Assembly: GCA_945643635.1 (NCBI GenBank)
Contig: CALZFC010000349.1
Coordinates: 3,608,501 to 3,672,500 of the forward strand
Direction of reading: 5' to 3'
DNA: 64,000 bases
Origin: Allodiplogaster sudhausi
Lineage: Eukaryota > Nematoda > Chromadorea > Rhabditida > Diplogasteridae
Of the stretch, positions 12,856-23,369 are shown one piece after another. The translations under genes were made by a program, and so were the position numbers. The stretch's first letter is position 1. Each line of letters opens with the position of its first letter. The notes beneath the pieces are model-generated. The model worked only from the letters and a program-made list of their open reading frames with translations. It had not been told where the DNA came from and ran no database searches.

Positions 12856-13418
12856 ATGTATATGACAGCGCCGTCTTCAACGAAACCCCGTGGCAAACTA
12901 TTGGATTGTTTCAGTGGCGGTGGTGGAAGTTGTCACCTCCACGCCTACGGTCAACGGAATTGGCTCATCACGTACCGAGAGATACGGCGATACAAAGGAT
13001 CAACAAGTCCACTCCAACTGCGCACAGCGAAGGACCCCATGTTCCCATTCACGCGATACATCGTCGCGAGTAAGCAATTTCAAACAGAGACCCAAATATC
13101 TATGCTGTTCATGGAAGCTGCAACTAATTTTATTCACAAATATAACAGCAAGGTAGTATGATCATACAAATTATTTACTTATAGCTAGCTAACTGTAGAG
13201 TGTGTATCTACAATCTCCATATTTCTGTTTCATTCTTTCCCTATTGAGCGCCGGAGAACGGGCGTCTCTTAAACTGCATGGGCTTTGCGAAGAGGGATGG
13301 CGGAGTACCCACGGGAGCTCACCGATACGACGAGATGCCCCCAACCCTGATAGAAAAAATATACGAGTGGAGCCACCTGTCCCAAATGAAAATGCGAATT
13401 GAGGACACCGATTTTTAA
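12856..13418 (+). CDS. Candidate two-exon gene, product unknown
   Basis: I do not recognise this protein. Exon 12,856-13,069 ends at a GTAAGC donor in phase 1. An exon from 13,249 (after a TTGAG acceptor) to the stop at 13,418 joins in phase, giving about 127 residues. The second exon is the more protein-like: mixed composition, with MGFAKRDGGVPTGAHRYDEM in the middle and an acidic tail ending IEDTDF. The first exon contains an ITYREIRRYKG stretch. The start ATG at 12,856 is only the first available Met, so more 5' exons are possible. No signal peptide, membrane segment or known domain is visible. It lies between the two halves of the segmental duplication. It may be a fragment of a larger or decayed gene. 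Confidence 0.3.
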
Positions 13419-13467
13419 TGTGAGTTTGGAAGTTTCAGCAGTCCCAACTCTCGCGACTAACTACATA

Positions 13468-13687
13468 TATGACGGTGCCAACTAAAAAAAAACGGTCGTT
13501 TTTGCATTTTCGACTCGTTGTGCACACTTTTTTGGAATATTCCACACGAATATGCCAAATTTGCCAAAAAGTACGCGTACGCGTACTTTTTGACAAATTT
13601 GGCATATTCGTGTTTAATATTCCAAAAAAGTGTGCACAACGAGTCGAAAATGCAAAAACGACCGTTTTTTTAGTTGGCACCGTCATA
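13468..13687. mobile_element. Palindromic MITE family 1, copy 2
   Basis: A 220-bp palindrome with the same TATGACGGTGCC...GGCACCGTCATA ends and centre ('gtacgcgtacgcgtac') as the copy at 10,872. The centre carries an extra GTACGC unit. TA flanks both ends. Confidence 0.85.
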
Positions 13688-13994
13688 TATGTATACCTTC
13701 TCCTCCTCCTCTTGGCACTGATATATCTAAGTGTTATGATAAAGTTTCCACATTCGCTCTTTCTTTTTTCTCTGCAGGCTATGGTCAAGAATATATAGAC
13801 TCATTTTAGATTTCGCTTTCTGGAGATTTTGAAAGTTTGTTTAAATCAGAATTGAGAGAAGAATTCGAGAAAGAGAAATATAGACTTTTTTCTTAGAGAA
13901 TTGAATTCAAACCATTCGATAAAAGAGCAACACGTTTATTAATAGTTAAACTCTGAAGGAGAAGGTATGACAGCTTTAAATAGTAAGAAGTATT

Positions 13995-14255
13995 TTGTTT
14001 GGTGTGACAAAAAAAAACAGAAAATGTCTGGTACATGAGTTCAAAAAAAGGAGAAATAGTGACATCTTGACCACAGAAAAATATTTAAGCAGCTTAGAAA
14101 AGAAAGAGTTGATTAATGGTGAGAACAAAGGATTCAGATTTCATGACAAGACTATGAAAATTTATGAACTAAATAAAATAGGTTTATCTCCTATCTATCC
14201 GAAAAGAGTTGTAATGGAATACGGAATTCCTATTAGAACGATTGCGGATTTATGA
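13995..14255 (+). CDS. AT-rich 86-residue ORF, product unknown
   Basis: The open frame encodes a Lys-rich, well-mixed 86-residue peptide (for example LSSLEKKELINGENKGF) and is not low-complexity, unlike most ORFs nearby. Base composition is clearly more AT-rich than the collagen and CAP genes. No domain, signal peptide or splice partner is visible. It could be a small gene, an exon of a degraded transposon, or chance in AT-rich DNA. Confidence 0.25.
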   Translation: MFGVTKKNRKCLVHEFKKRRNSDILTTEKYLSSLEKKELINGENKGFRFHDKTMKIYELNKIGLSPIYPKRVVMEYGIPIRTIADL

Positions 14256-14339
14256 GAGCCATTAGTTTCTAATAGTTTCAAAAGAAATAAACAGTAATAT
14301 CCATTGTGACGAGTGTTGAATTCTTGAATTTGAAATGTT

Positions 14340-14897
14340 GATAATTTTTTTTTCTTCACCTCATAAATAAGCACAAATATGTTTTGGTGGATCTAATCCG
14401 AATGAATCAAAGTAATAAATCTTATTATTTTGGAAAAAAAACAAACCCAATGGCAAATAGTGGAATATTCTAAAAATAACGGCTAACGCAAAAAAGGGAA
14501 AAACAACTATTTTTTTAGATGACGTCATGTTATACGAATGTATGCACGCATGTGCGTTTTCCTTGAAGATACCCAGAAGAAGGACACTATTACTTCTTTT
14601 TTTATAATGAGTATATATGTAAGTTGTATGCACTACGACACTTCTAGTTATTTATGGCCGACAAGACTTTACATACTATAGCTTGCGTGAGGTCTAGCCG
14701 ATAGGTTAAATCTAGCGGAACGAGCTTGCAACATCAAATTAGACTTGTTGTGGCAAAGAAGGAGACGAGAGACGACCGAGCGGAGGGTTAGGAATGGCTG
14801 CACCCTCTGATTTTGGCCGACTTGAAGCGTTGCAGGAAGGCTACAAGAAGAAATGCAGTCGGGAAATAGAATGCTACAAGAAGAAAAATACAGGGTT

Positions 14898-14947
<50 letters not shown>

Positions 14948-15930
14948 GAAGAAGGAGTAAAGGAATCTAGGCCTTGTAATACTATATCATCGCCATCCGA
15001 CGAGATAACAAGGAGAGAAGTGGCTTGATTTGTGTATCTCTCTCTTGTACTATTACAATCCTCTCACCGAGGAGAGAGTCCTTAGACGTGTGTACCTTAT
15101 GGCTTCTGATTGCGAGGAGGGAAGGAGAGAGGGGAGGTGGAGAATAATCTAGAATAAGAAGAAGAAGGAAAAGCAGGCTCACACGCTGATTGCGCAAGAA
15201 TCTGTGAGTGTTGTGACGAAGTGTAGGATGAACAACAAAATATTCTATCTAGACCGTTTAGCACGAACTCTAACAATTAGGAAAAGTACTAAATGATCCA
15301 GAGCCTTTAGAGGCTAGGAAATGTTTTTTTTCTAATGAAATGCTATGTTCCAGTTTTCTAATGTGTCGGCTGAAACTTAGTCACGAAGTTTAGAATAATT
15401 CACTTTTTGCCCTTTGTGATGCAGTAGTAAATTGCCAAGACGCTGTTTCCTGTTTCAGGAGTTTCTTCAGTGAAGTGTCAAAACATCAAACAATTCAGTG
15501 AATTTTATGTTCTTTATATAGATACAGTCTTTTGCTACCAGTGGATCAAGAATGGGGAGGTGAATCCCTTTAGAGTCTTCGCTTCTTGTAGCTGACGCCA
15601 GCGGCGGCCACCTGGACGGGCGCCTCCTTCTGGCGAGCGAACTCGATGGCCGGAGGCATGGCTGTCGACTTGGACGCCGTTGCCGCAGCGGGCGCCGCGT
15701 CTTCGTAGCCCTGTAATAGCCGGTTTTCATTATTTGGATTATTCTAAATTTAAATAATTAGGAGTATTCCAACTTTAAATATACTAAATATTTTCGAATT
15801 ATGAATACTCCAATTTTTTTCATTTTCAATTATAATTATTCAAGATTAGTATATTCGATACCTGAGTGGACGAGAAGGCAGCAGCGGCGAGGTCATGCGA
15901 ACGAGGCGGGCACGGGCAGTACTCGGCATC
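14340..15930. repeat. Segmental tandem duplication, copy 2
   Basis: Collinear with 10,020-11,590 (see that entry), and without the palindromic MITE. A pure GA tract sits at 14,895-14,944. Copy 2 includes the 3' end of the intact collagen gene. Apart from the collagen exons I see no gene in 14,260-15,560. Confidence 0.75.
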
Positions 15931-17428
15931 GCCGCCAGGGATGCCGGCATCTCCCGCAGATCCGTCGACTCCGCTGTCGCCGGGAGCGCCGTCGTTTCCG
16001 GGCGCGCCCGGTGCTCCCTCGGTGCCATCCTGGCCCGGAGCGCCGTCCTGTCCGGGAGCGCCGTCGTTGCCGGGTGCTCCAGCAGCGCCATCGGGGCCGG
16101 GTGTGCCAGGCGTTCCTGTGAATTTTCGGAGGTTTCAGGACACGGTGTCTTTGCTTCCGAGAAGAAAATGGTTCGATAAATGAATATGTAGTTCAAAGAT
16201 TCAAAGAATATGTACAAAACTGACCTTGTCCTCGCTGTCCGTTGGCGCCTGCCTCTCCGGGGTGGCCGACAGATCCGGGCTCGCCGTCAGAGCCAACGTC
16301 TCCGGCTTCGCCGTCCGCGCCAGGCTGCCCATCGGCGCCGGGTGCGCCAGGCTGGCCAGAAAGACCGTCGTCGCCGGGAGCGCCGGGAGCTCCGTCGGGA
16401 CCAGCGGGGCCTGGCGCGCCGGCCGGGCACTTGATGCACTGCTTGGGGTCAACGGCAATCTCCCCCGCAGAGGCGATCTGGAAAAAAATATCGATCGATT
16501 TTCTCTCTGTTTATTTTCAATTTAGAATATTCCAAAATTCAATTAAGAATATTCCAATTTTCGATTTATAATATTCCTATTTTCAGTTCAGTATGTTCCA
16601 ATTTTCTATTTTGAATATTACAATTTGTAGAACGTTTTGAGAATTCTAATGCAGTTTAGTCAACGAGAAAATTGGATAGAAGTGTGCCGCAAAAGGAACA
16701 ACGGCTCAAACTGACTCCGCCGGCGTTTCCGTCCTGTCCAGGGTGGCCGTCCTCGCCGGCGTCTCCGGGCGCACCGGGGGGTCCAGGCGGGCCTGCGGGG
16801 CAGTTGTTGGGTGCCTCACCGCAGTTGCAAGAGCCGGCCTGGCGTTTGGAGCGGCCAAAGATGCGGCCGACGCCCGCGGTGGCAGAAGCAGCGGATGGCA
16901 TCGAGATCATCATGTCAGACCAGGCTCCATTTGCGAGAATCTTAAAAGAGGAAAGATTAAGAATATTCCAGAATAGATGGAATTTAGAATATTCCAAAAT
17001 ATATGGTATTTAGAATTTTCCAAAATAAACTGGATTTAGAACATTCCAAAGTATATGAGATTTAGAATTTTCCAAATATATTTGAAGGAAATCAATGAAC
17101 TCACGCTCTTTGCGTGAACATTCTGACAATGAGAGAAAAAGAAGACTACCCGACCTTGAACTCAGCGAGATCCGTAAGCGAGTCATCATGGAAGCTCGAG
17201 ATGTCCTGGAAGAGGAGGCCGAGGCTGGCGATCACGCCAACCAGAGCGACGCCAGAGGCAGCAACAGAGCCGTAAAGGATAACCTCAAGAGATTTGAGAA
17301 TTCGAATATTCCAATTATTTATTTAGAGTATTTTAATTTTTTGAATAATACCTGTGCAATAAATTTTTTTAAAGAAATATTATTGTATTCAAATAAGAAA
17401 GAGAGAGTTCGAGACCAACCTTAGACAT
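15570..17428 (-). CDS. Cuticle collagen (Col_cuticle_N plus Gly-X-Y), six exons
   Basis: A structural collagen secreted by the hypodermis into the nematode cuticle. The model, 5' to 3' on minus, is 17428-17420, 17283-17155, 16940-16716, 16477-16225, 16115-15862 and 15710-15570. All junctions are GT/AG and in phase, giving 336 aa. MSK is followed by a hydrophobic segment of about 25 residues ([20 protein letters not shown]), the membrane/signal part of Col_cuticle_N. A basic processing site, GRSKRQ, is followed by the first CNCG cysteine cluster. Gly-X-Y blocks occupy exons 3-5 and are separated by CIKCPAG. A C-terminal YCPCPP cluster and the tail YKKRRL complete the layout of nematode cuticle collagens. 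The Cys clusters flanking the triple helix are typical for inter-chain disulphides. Introns carry repeated GAATATTCC. The gene looks intact. Confidence 0.93.
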
Positions 17429-17480
17429 TGTCGAAGAAAGCGCGTTTGCTCGCCGTTGTTGCTCTCGAGATTCGCAGCCA

Positions 17481-17487
17481 TTTTATA
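17481..17487 (-). promoter_or_regulatory. TATA box of the collagen gene
   Basis: TATAAAA on the minus strand lies 53 nt upstream of the collagen ATG at 17,428. That spacing puts a transcription start about 25 nt before the ATG. It is the only close TATA match on that strand. The role is inferred from position and sequence. Confidence 0.55.
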
Positions 17488-17569
17488 GTCACGTATGACA
17501 TCAATGAGTGTGAAGCGCTCTAGACGTTTCTTTGCCTAATGACCGGGAATGGTACTACGAGACGCCGCA

Positions 17570-18200
17570 GGGCATTCTTTTTCCCTCTCGTAATTCCTCA
17601 CTATCTCTCTCTCTATCTCTCTCTCTTTTCCTTTCTCCTCTCTCTCTCTCTTTTCTTTTCTCCCATCTCTCTCTCTCTCTTTCTCTCTTCCTCTCTCTCG
17701 CTCCCTTTTCCTTTCTTTCCTTTAATCATTCTTGCTCTCTTCTTCCCTTCTCATCGTTGAACGCTGCATGTTTCTGTCGAGTAAGTGAAAAAGTGTAAAA
17801 CGCGAAAGGAACGCAAAAATGGGAAAAAGAGGTTGAGAGTGAAATGGAAGAGAAAGCGAGAGAGAGAGAGAGAGAGATTGTGAGACGTAGAAAAGGTGTG
17901 GGCGAAAGAGATAGCATGGAGAAAAGGCGAAAGATTGAGTGGGCGAGAGGCAGAGAAGCAGAGGAGACAAGCGTCCCACTCCGCTACTACAACGGTGTCC
18001 TTGAGGTGTGTGGCGCGTGATCGTGATCGCGTAGTTGACAATGAGAGATCTCCTGCTGAGCAACCGTTGCCACTATTCTCTCTCTCTATCTCTCTCTGTA
18101 ATATTCTCTCTCTCTCTCTCCCTCCCTCTCTCTGGTCTCTCTTCTTATCTATGTTCTCTCTTTCTCTCTCGACCACTTCTCTCCCCTCGGGCTGTTCGCT
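17570..18200. repeat. CT and GA microsatellite tracts upstream of the collagen gene
   Basis: Pyrimidine tracts at about 17,600-17,720 and 18,078-18,175 and a purine tract at about 17,845-17,880 flank unique sequence. Open frames here are low-complexity. No gene is called between 17,490 and 18,650; the 74-residue frame at 18,258-18,482 has no supporting feature. Confidence 0.6.
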
Positions 18201-18653
18201 CAAAAGGGCAACATACCAGGCTGATAGGGCGTAGAAGAAGAAAAAAGAGCCGAGTGATTGCAAAGTGATAACAACGTTACGAAAACGTTACAAGCGACGG
18301 TTTGGACAAGTCGCTGGCATGATTTGAAACAGCCGTTTGCTCGGTGCTACAACGGGCCGTTATCTTTCTCGCAATTTGACTTTGTATTAGCGACATACTT
18401 TTCGGAGTTACATCCCGCTCTTTCGAGGGGAGTCCAAAAACTATGGAAACTCATAATTCCTCCTCTGCACGGAAATCTTTAGTAAAAGGCGAAAGATTTT
18501 CTCGGTCAAATGCAGAGGAGCCAGAGATGACATGAATTTGTCTGTGGTTAGCCTCGATAGAATGCGCATCCTACGTTGGCCGGCTTTGGTCACTATATCC
18601 GATTGTGTAACGAAAGGAATAATTTATCGTTGCCAGTCGTCTGTTCAAGTGTA

Positions 18654-18737
18654 GTCATTCTGGTCGAGCGGTCTAAGGCGCTGCGTTCAGGTCGCAGTCC
18701 TCTTCGGAGGGCGCAGGTTCGAATCCTGCGGATGACA
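18654..18737 (+). tRNA. tRNA-Leu(CAG)
   Basis: An 84-nt class II tRNA with acceptor stem GTCATTC paired with GGATGAC, discriminator A, D-arm/A box TGGTCGAGCGG, anticodon stem CTGCG/CGCAG around loop TTCAGGT with anticodon CAG at 18,688-18,690, variable-arm hairpin CCTC-TTCG-GAGG, and T arm GCAGGTTCGAATCCTGC. There is no intron. It decodes CUG leucine codons. All stems pair, so it should be functional. Confidence 0.95.
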
Positions 18738-18908
18738 AACGTTTTGAACTTCTTTTCTGCCGATTTTTTTTGGCAGGAAAAGAGAGATCTCTGCGCACAC
18801 ATCCCATAATTAAGCTCTAACAATAAGGCAGTGGAAAACCGGATATACATATCTTCTCTGATATTGTTCTCTTTCCCAGATAAGGCTCACAATTATATCA
18901 GTCAACAA

Positions 18909-18979
18909 GCGTCGGTGGTTCAGTGGTAGAATGCTCGCCTTCTACGCGGGCGGCCCGGTTTCGATTCCCGGCCGACGCA
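18909..18979 (+). tRNA. tRNA-Gly-like gene with UCU anticodon (possibly pseudogene)
   Basis: The 71-nt body matches the eukaryotic tRNA-Gly pattern: acceptor GCGTCGG/CCGACGC, D arm GGTTCAGTGGTAGAA, discriminator A. The anticodon loop is CTTCTAC with TCT at 18,941-18,943, which is an Arg (AGA) anticodon, where tRNA-Gly would have GCC, UCC or CCC. T-arm position 53 is T instead of the near-universal G (GGTTTCGATTCC), so 53:61 does not pair. A Gly-accepting body with an Arg anticodon plus a broken T stem suggests either a decaying copy or a tRNA with altered decoding; I favour decay. A 5' fragment with the same flank is at 36,339. Confidence 0.7.
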
Positions 18980-19003
18980 ATCTTTTTTGTTATCCTTATT
19001 TAA

Positions 19004-19127
19004 GAGAGGATGTCAGTAAAGACTCGAGCAGGGCCCTATTAAGACCTGCCCTAGGAATTTGTTTTCGATTTTGTTCACCAAAATTGATTACAGTATACAA
19101 CTTGACGTGGTGAACAAAATAGGCTGT
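19004..19127 (+). mobile_element. Solo terminal fragment of a GAGAGCC fold-back element
   Basis: Begins GAGAGGATGTCAGT right after TTAA and continues through 'cctgccctaggaattt' and 'gacgtggtgaacaaaataggc'. This matches, inverted, the right end of the fold-back at 37,158-38,746 (38,640-38,746). No opposite arm is present, so it is a truncated or solo end. Confidence 0.75.
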
Positions 19128-19894
19128 CGTGAGCAAATTGTTGTGAGAAGTCAGAGAGGACATAAGTAATCAATTGCTTTGTTTACCTATCTTTTTTGGG
19201 ATGACATTTGGTATGCAAACTATGTATTTTTCTATCCGCTTTCTGAGATTGAATTTTATGATATATTAGCGGCCGCAACGGGATCAAATAGTGGTATATT
19301 TATTTATTTCAAAAATCAGCTCTTCCTTCTAATCTCGTCGTAAATGATTCCTTCAAAGACATAAAGACATTAAAAGTCATCTTTATATTATTGTTACGTT
19401 ATTGACTTCTCCTTTTTTTAACCAATATGATTTTCATTTCATATTTTCGTAAAAATAGCCACTCAGTAGAATCAAGTCCACACGAAATAGTTGTCAGAGT
19501 TGGATCTGATAATTCATCCCCGTGGCATGTTAGAAGGTATCTCCGTTTCGGCACTATAACACAAGCAGCCTATAATTGGTGGGGTTATCGCTACACTAGA
19601 GTTCTCTCAATGCGGACTTGGGAAAAAGGCAGGGTGTGAGGAGGGAAAGTTGTGTTCAGGAGAGCACGAGTTTGATATCTGTTTATTCCTTTTTCATTTA
19701 TAAATTTTTCAAATTAAAAAGGATACATGCTATATGCGTCTAGCATCTTATCTATCTCCCGCCGGTCGAACGCAGCGAACTCATGGTCGGGCGGAGCAGA
19801 TGTTGTGCGCCTCGCTCGGCACGAATGAGTCTTGGCTGTTGTCTTCTCCAAAGCGGTACGTCTTGCAACGAAAGAAGGTCCTGAACTATATACA
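19128..19894. other. Intergenic, no gene seen
   Basis: AT-rich single-copy sequence with a GC-richer island at about 19,740-19,860 that might be an exon remnant. No start, splice pair or domain could be supported. Confidence 0.4.
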
Positions 19895-20166
19895 TATAAG
19901 ACAGTGTGAATTAAAAAATTTGGTTTTTTCCTGCAATTTTCGAGTAAGCTGTTATTTTTGGCACGGATTTAGAATATTCCATTGTGGATTTAGAATATTC
20001 CACTGTTTGCCATTATTGACGATCGTTAAAATTGCCAGATCGGCGTTTTGACAATTTTAACGATCTTCAAAAATGGCAAGAAGTGGAATATTCTAAAAAA
20101 AAAAATAACAGCTTATTCGAAAATTGCAGAAAAAAAACCAAATTTTTTAATTCACACTGTCTTATA
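19895..20166. mobile_element. Palindromic MITE family 2
   Basis: A 272-bp palindrome with ends TATAAGACAGTGTGAATTAA / TTAATTCACACTGTCTTATA. The arms include 'aaaaaatttggttttttcctgcaattttcga' in inverse and GAATATTCC copies near the centre ('cgatcgttaaaattg...caattttaacgatc'). The organisation resembles family 1 but the ends differ. Non-autonomous. Confidence 0.8.
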
Positions 20167-20625
20167 TGTATGTATGTATGTTGAATCTTTCCGAAAAATG
20201 AACATTGTGGAAATCTTGTAATGAAACCGCAGCTTTTTTTTTAGTTCTTCGTCAAGAGTAACTTTGTCTAGTTGACTGGTGGCATGAAATAATTTTCATA
20301 AAAAAAACGTCTCGCAGGCAGAATTGAAATATGAATTCTATTTTTAATTGCGAATTGAGTGAAAACAGATATCAAAATGTGGCGAAAAGGGGGCAAAGAC
20401 CGCTTCGTTCGAGGTAGAAGTCACGAAATTCAGGCACACGCAACATGCCCATTCCTTGTCATGCCTCCGAAATGCAGTATGTAAATACATACTTCAGCTA
20501 ACCACACAAATGCCTTCAGAGCGAGACATATTTCGAGAATAAAAACGCCAAATAATTTTTACCGCATCTGGTCAAATGCTTTAGCATCTCCAAGAAAAAA
20601 GTTTAACCGCAACATTGGAGCTGAA

Positions 20626-20633
20626 TATATAAG
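20626..20633 (+). promoter_or_regulatory. TATA box of the CAP/SCP gene
   Basis: TATATAAG lies 44 nt before the CAP ATG at 20,677. The same promoter block ('caacattggagctgaatat') is present before the pseudogene copy near 35,400-35,440, where the box reads TATTTAAG. Confidence 0.5.
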
Positions 20634-20676
20634 CCATGGCTTGTCCCTGAATAGCCACTGCAACTTCCATCGAAGA

Positions 20677-21839
20677 ATGCAAGGGTTCCTGCTGATTTCA
20701 GTTACCTCACTTTTCGCAGGTAATTCAGAATTTCAATCTTGCATAACTTTAAATTGTACACTTTCTCGATAGTCTTTTCATTGCAGCATCGAAATAATTT
20801 TTTTCTTAATTTGGTTTCGCGAGATGGAAATAGCTGAGATTTTAGCTGTGGCACCGCAATCTTGCTCTGGTGGAGGAATTCCACCGTGGGAGGCGCAAGC
20901 GATTCTCGACAAACACAACAACCTACGCGACGCCATTTCCTCTGGCAGCTATGTCGCGAAGGGAGGCCAGAAGCTGCCGAAGGCGAGGAGTCCGATTAAT
21001 CACTTGGTGGGTTCTAATGTATGTATGCTCGAATCAAAATAATTTAAATGAGCACAACACTGAATCTTGAATTTGTGGTTTTGCCAGGTACATGGGCTAG
21101 AGGGCATGCATTTAGCGAGACGTTATTGGAATGTTTAGGAAAATGTAAAAAAATATTATTGTTGAACGAAGAAGAGAGGCTTTGGCAAATATTTACTAAT
21201 ATCTAATTGACATATGCTAATTGCATTTTACACCTTCATTCAGACATGGGATTGCGACTTGGCCAAGAGGGGCAATGCTGATTCCTGCCTGAATAATATA
21301 GATCCTAAAACGAATAGGGAGATGAATCAGAATACCTACTTTGCCTGGGGCAAGAAGGTCAGCAAAGTTTTAGAATATTCGTATAATCCTCAAGTATAAT
21401 CTCGTTTAAATAGACTTTCTTCGTCCCATTCTTTTTTTTTGTTCCATTCCTATATTCCGAGGTCCGAAAATAAATCGCTACTTAAACAGATGTTTCCTGG
21501 CGACATGAGCCGTGCGAGCGACGAATGGCAATACATGTATGGAAAGGGCCAGATGGCTTGTGACGCGTGGGAGAACGAGTTCCAGACGATTGGCTGGCCG
21601 AACGCTCCCAATCACACGATGATCTACAATGGAAACAATTACGCTGTATAGGTCCATCATTTTGTGCTATTTGAATATTCAAATATCTCTTGCTATGCAC
21701 AATTAAGGAATATTCCAATTTCGAACTTTCTTAGATGGTTTGGAATGCGACGACAAAGATTGGATGTGGCATGAAATACTGCGGATACTACAGTGCACTC
21801 CATGGCATGCTTGTTGTCTGCCACTACAAGGAGGCGTAA
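20677..21839 (+). CDS. CAP/SCP (venom-allergen-like) secreted protein, five exons
   Basis: A secreted cysteine-rich protein of the CAP (SCP/TAPS) family, common in nematode secretions; the molecular role is unknown. Exons are 20677-20719 (signal peptide MQGFLLISVTSLFA), 20846-21006, 21244-21357, 21490-21645 and 21735-21839, all in phase, giving 192 aa. Family landmarks are ILDKHNNLRDAI at the start of the domain, WDCDLAK, and the C-terminal MVWNATTKIGCG and VVCHY (CAP signature). Cysteines are spread as in disulphide-bonded members. The 3' end is uncertain: the TAA at 21,837 overlaps a GTAAGT donor, and an exon near 22,658 (after TTACAG) could add a C-terminal extension. A broken paralogue lies at 28,090-35,364 on the other strand. 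Confidence 0.8.
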
Positions 21840-21859
21840 GTTCCCTCTCGATGCAACTA

Positions 21860-23369
21860 TTCACGGACCAATACACCAGGACATTTTCTAGGGTGGGAGA
21901 CAAATGTCCCAGACACTAAGGAAAAGGCTTATGTTCATACACGGGTCTCGCATCTGTCTCTCATTTGGAAAAATATTATGTCCAAGACATCAAGAATGTC
22001 TGGGACAATGTCCAATCCTAAGAAGGCGAGAGAGTATGCAATTTGTAGAGAGGCGAAACAAACATGCCAAATGTCATTTTTTGTCTCCGAGACAAAAGTA
22101 ATGACTTTGTCTTATTGAACGCGCAATCGTACTGTTTATTCGTACTGTAGCTGCTCCTTTTGGCAGGAGAAGCAGTTTTCAAAAAGTGTTTTTTTTACTT
22201 CGCATCCACTGTCGCTTTGATTACTGAATTCTGTGATTTGTTCTCATATACGTTTTGATGATTAAATAGATGAGCTATCCTTACTAGACCGGCGAATAGA
22301 AGATGCGCGTTACGTCTAGGCGTTCTTGGTGGCAAAGCATCTCCGTCCTCTTCCGACTTCAGAACATCCTCACATCAGTGCCGTTTTTTCATCCCATTTT
22401 TTTCGTGTAATTTTATTAATGTGGGCGACAAAATATTCTTGCAAGATATTCCTGTTATCCTAAGTTATAGTAAAGCAAGGAAATGTTTGTTAAGTTGTCA
22501 TTTCCATTATTGTTGCTCTTTCGGGTTCTTTTTGCAATAATTCGCTTAATAACTTGGCTCGCAAAACACTCTTTTTTTCTCATTTTATTTATCCGATTGC
22601 TCCCTCATCCACACTATCTCAATATGTTATTGTTGTTAATAGTAAACAGCTTGCTGTGATTACAGCTGGGAGGTGACTTGTTTGGTGGGCAAGTGGCTGC
22701 CCGAACGGATTGCCGGGGCTCGAAGGGAGGCGCAGCCGCGGCTGCCTGCTGCTGCCGCAGCCGCGCCAGCCACCGCTCCCGAATAGAAGAAGACGGTGAA
22801 GAAGGAAGAGAAGGAGTAGTAAGACGGCGACATGAGATTCGGCCTCCTCGACTAAGTCTCTCACTCCCTGCCTCTTGTTTTGTTTGATAAACTTGTTTTT
22901 CATCGCTCTTCCGTATTGACATAATGAAGTAATGGAAGAAGATATCTGTGGGAGTTTACTTTTATCTGCGATTTGCTGCTGGATTAGAATTCAAAATATC
23001 TACAAGCATATTTTCGGCTCGAAAATATTCGGAATGCTGATTAGAAGAATGAATTCAAAAATGGGAAGTATTTACAAAATGCGTAATGTCTGATGCTGCT
23101 TTGTGCAATCTTCTTTTGTCTCCATTGTTAAAGATGAGTGTTCATAGTCTTTAGAAAAAAACATGCAACATGTGCATGTCATATAAAAAAAGCAAAGAAA
23201 AAATATATAAAAAAAGCATTAATTTGGGTGCCTACGTTTGGAAAATTCGTCCCTGACATGTCTACCAAGTGTCTCTGAAATGTCATGGACAATAAAACGT
23301 CCTTGACATATCAGAGACGCTGGTCTGTGTCCTCGAGGGAGAATAATCGTGCGGCAGATGTACATTATT
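21860..23369. other. Intergenic; possible CAP 3' exon and a dispersed repeat
   Basis: 22,658-22,786 is GC-rich and Ala/Arg-rich and could be an alternative last CAP exon. 23,280-23,345 ('acaataaaacgtccttgac...tcgagggagaataatcgtgcggc') recurs at about 47,490-47,575, and the 21,890-22,090 block shares 'gacaaatgtcc' words with it. Otherwise nothing is recognised. Confidence 0.4.

Noticed and set aside
15801..16997. Gly/Pro/Arg-rich frames on the plus strand opposite the collagen gene
   Set aside because: They are shadows of the collagen exons; the minus-strand model has splice sites, Col_cuticle_N and the correct tail.
18258..18482. 74-codon frame upstream of tRNA-Leu
   Set aside because: No supporting splice, start context, domain or repeat evidence; length is within chance.
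22614..22922. Overlapping Arg/Ser and Ala-rich frames on both strands
   Set aside because: The GC-rich segment may be a CAP 3' exon on plus; the minus-strand frames have no independent support.
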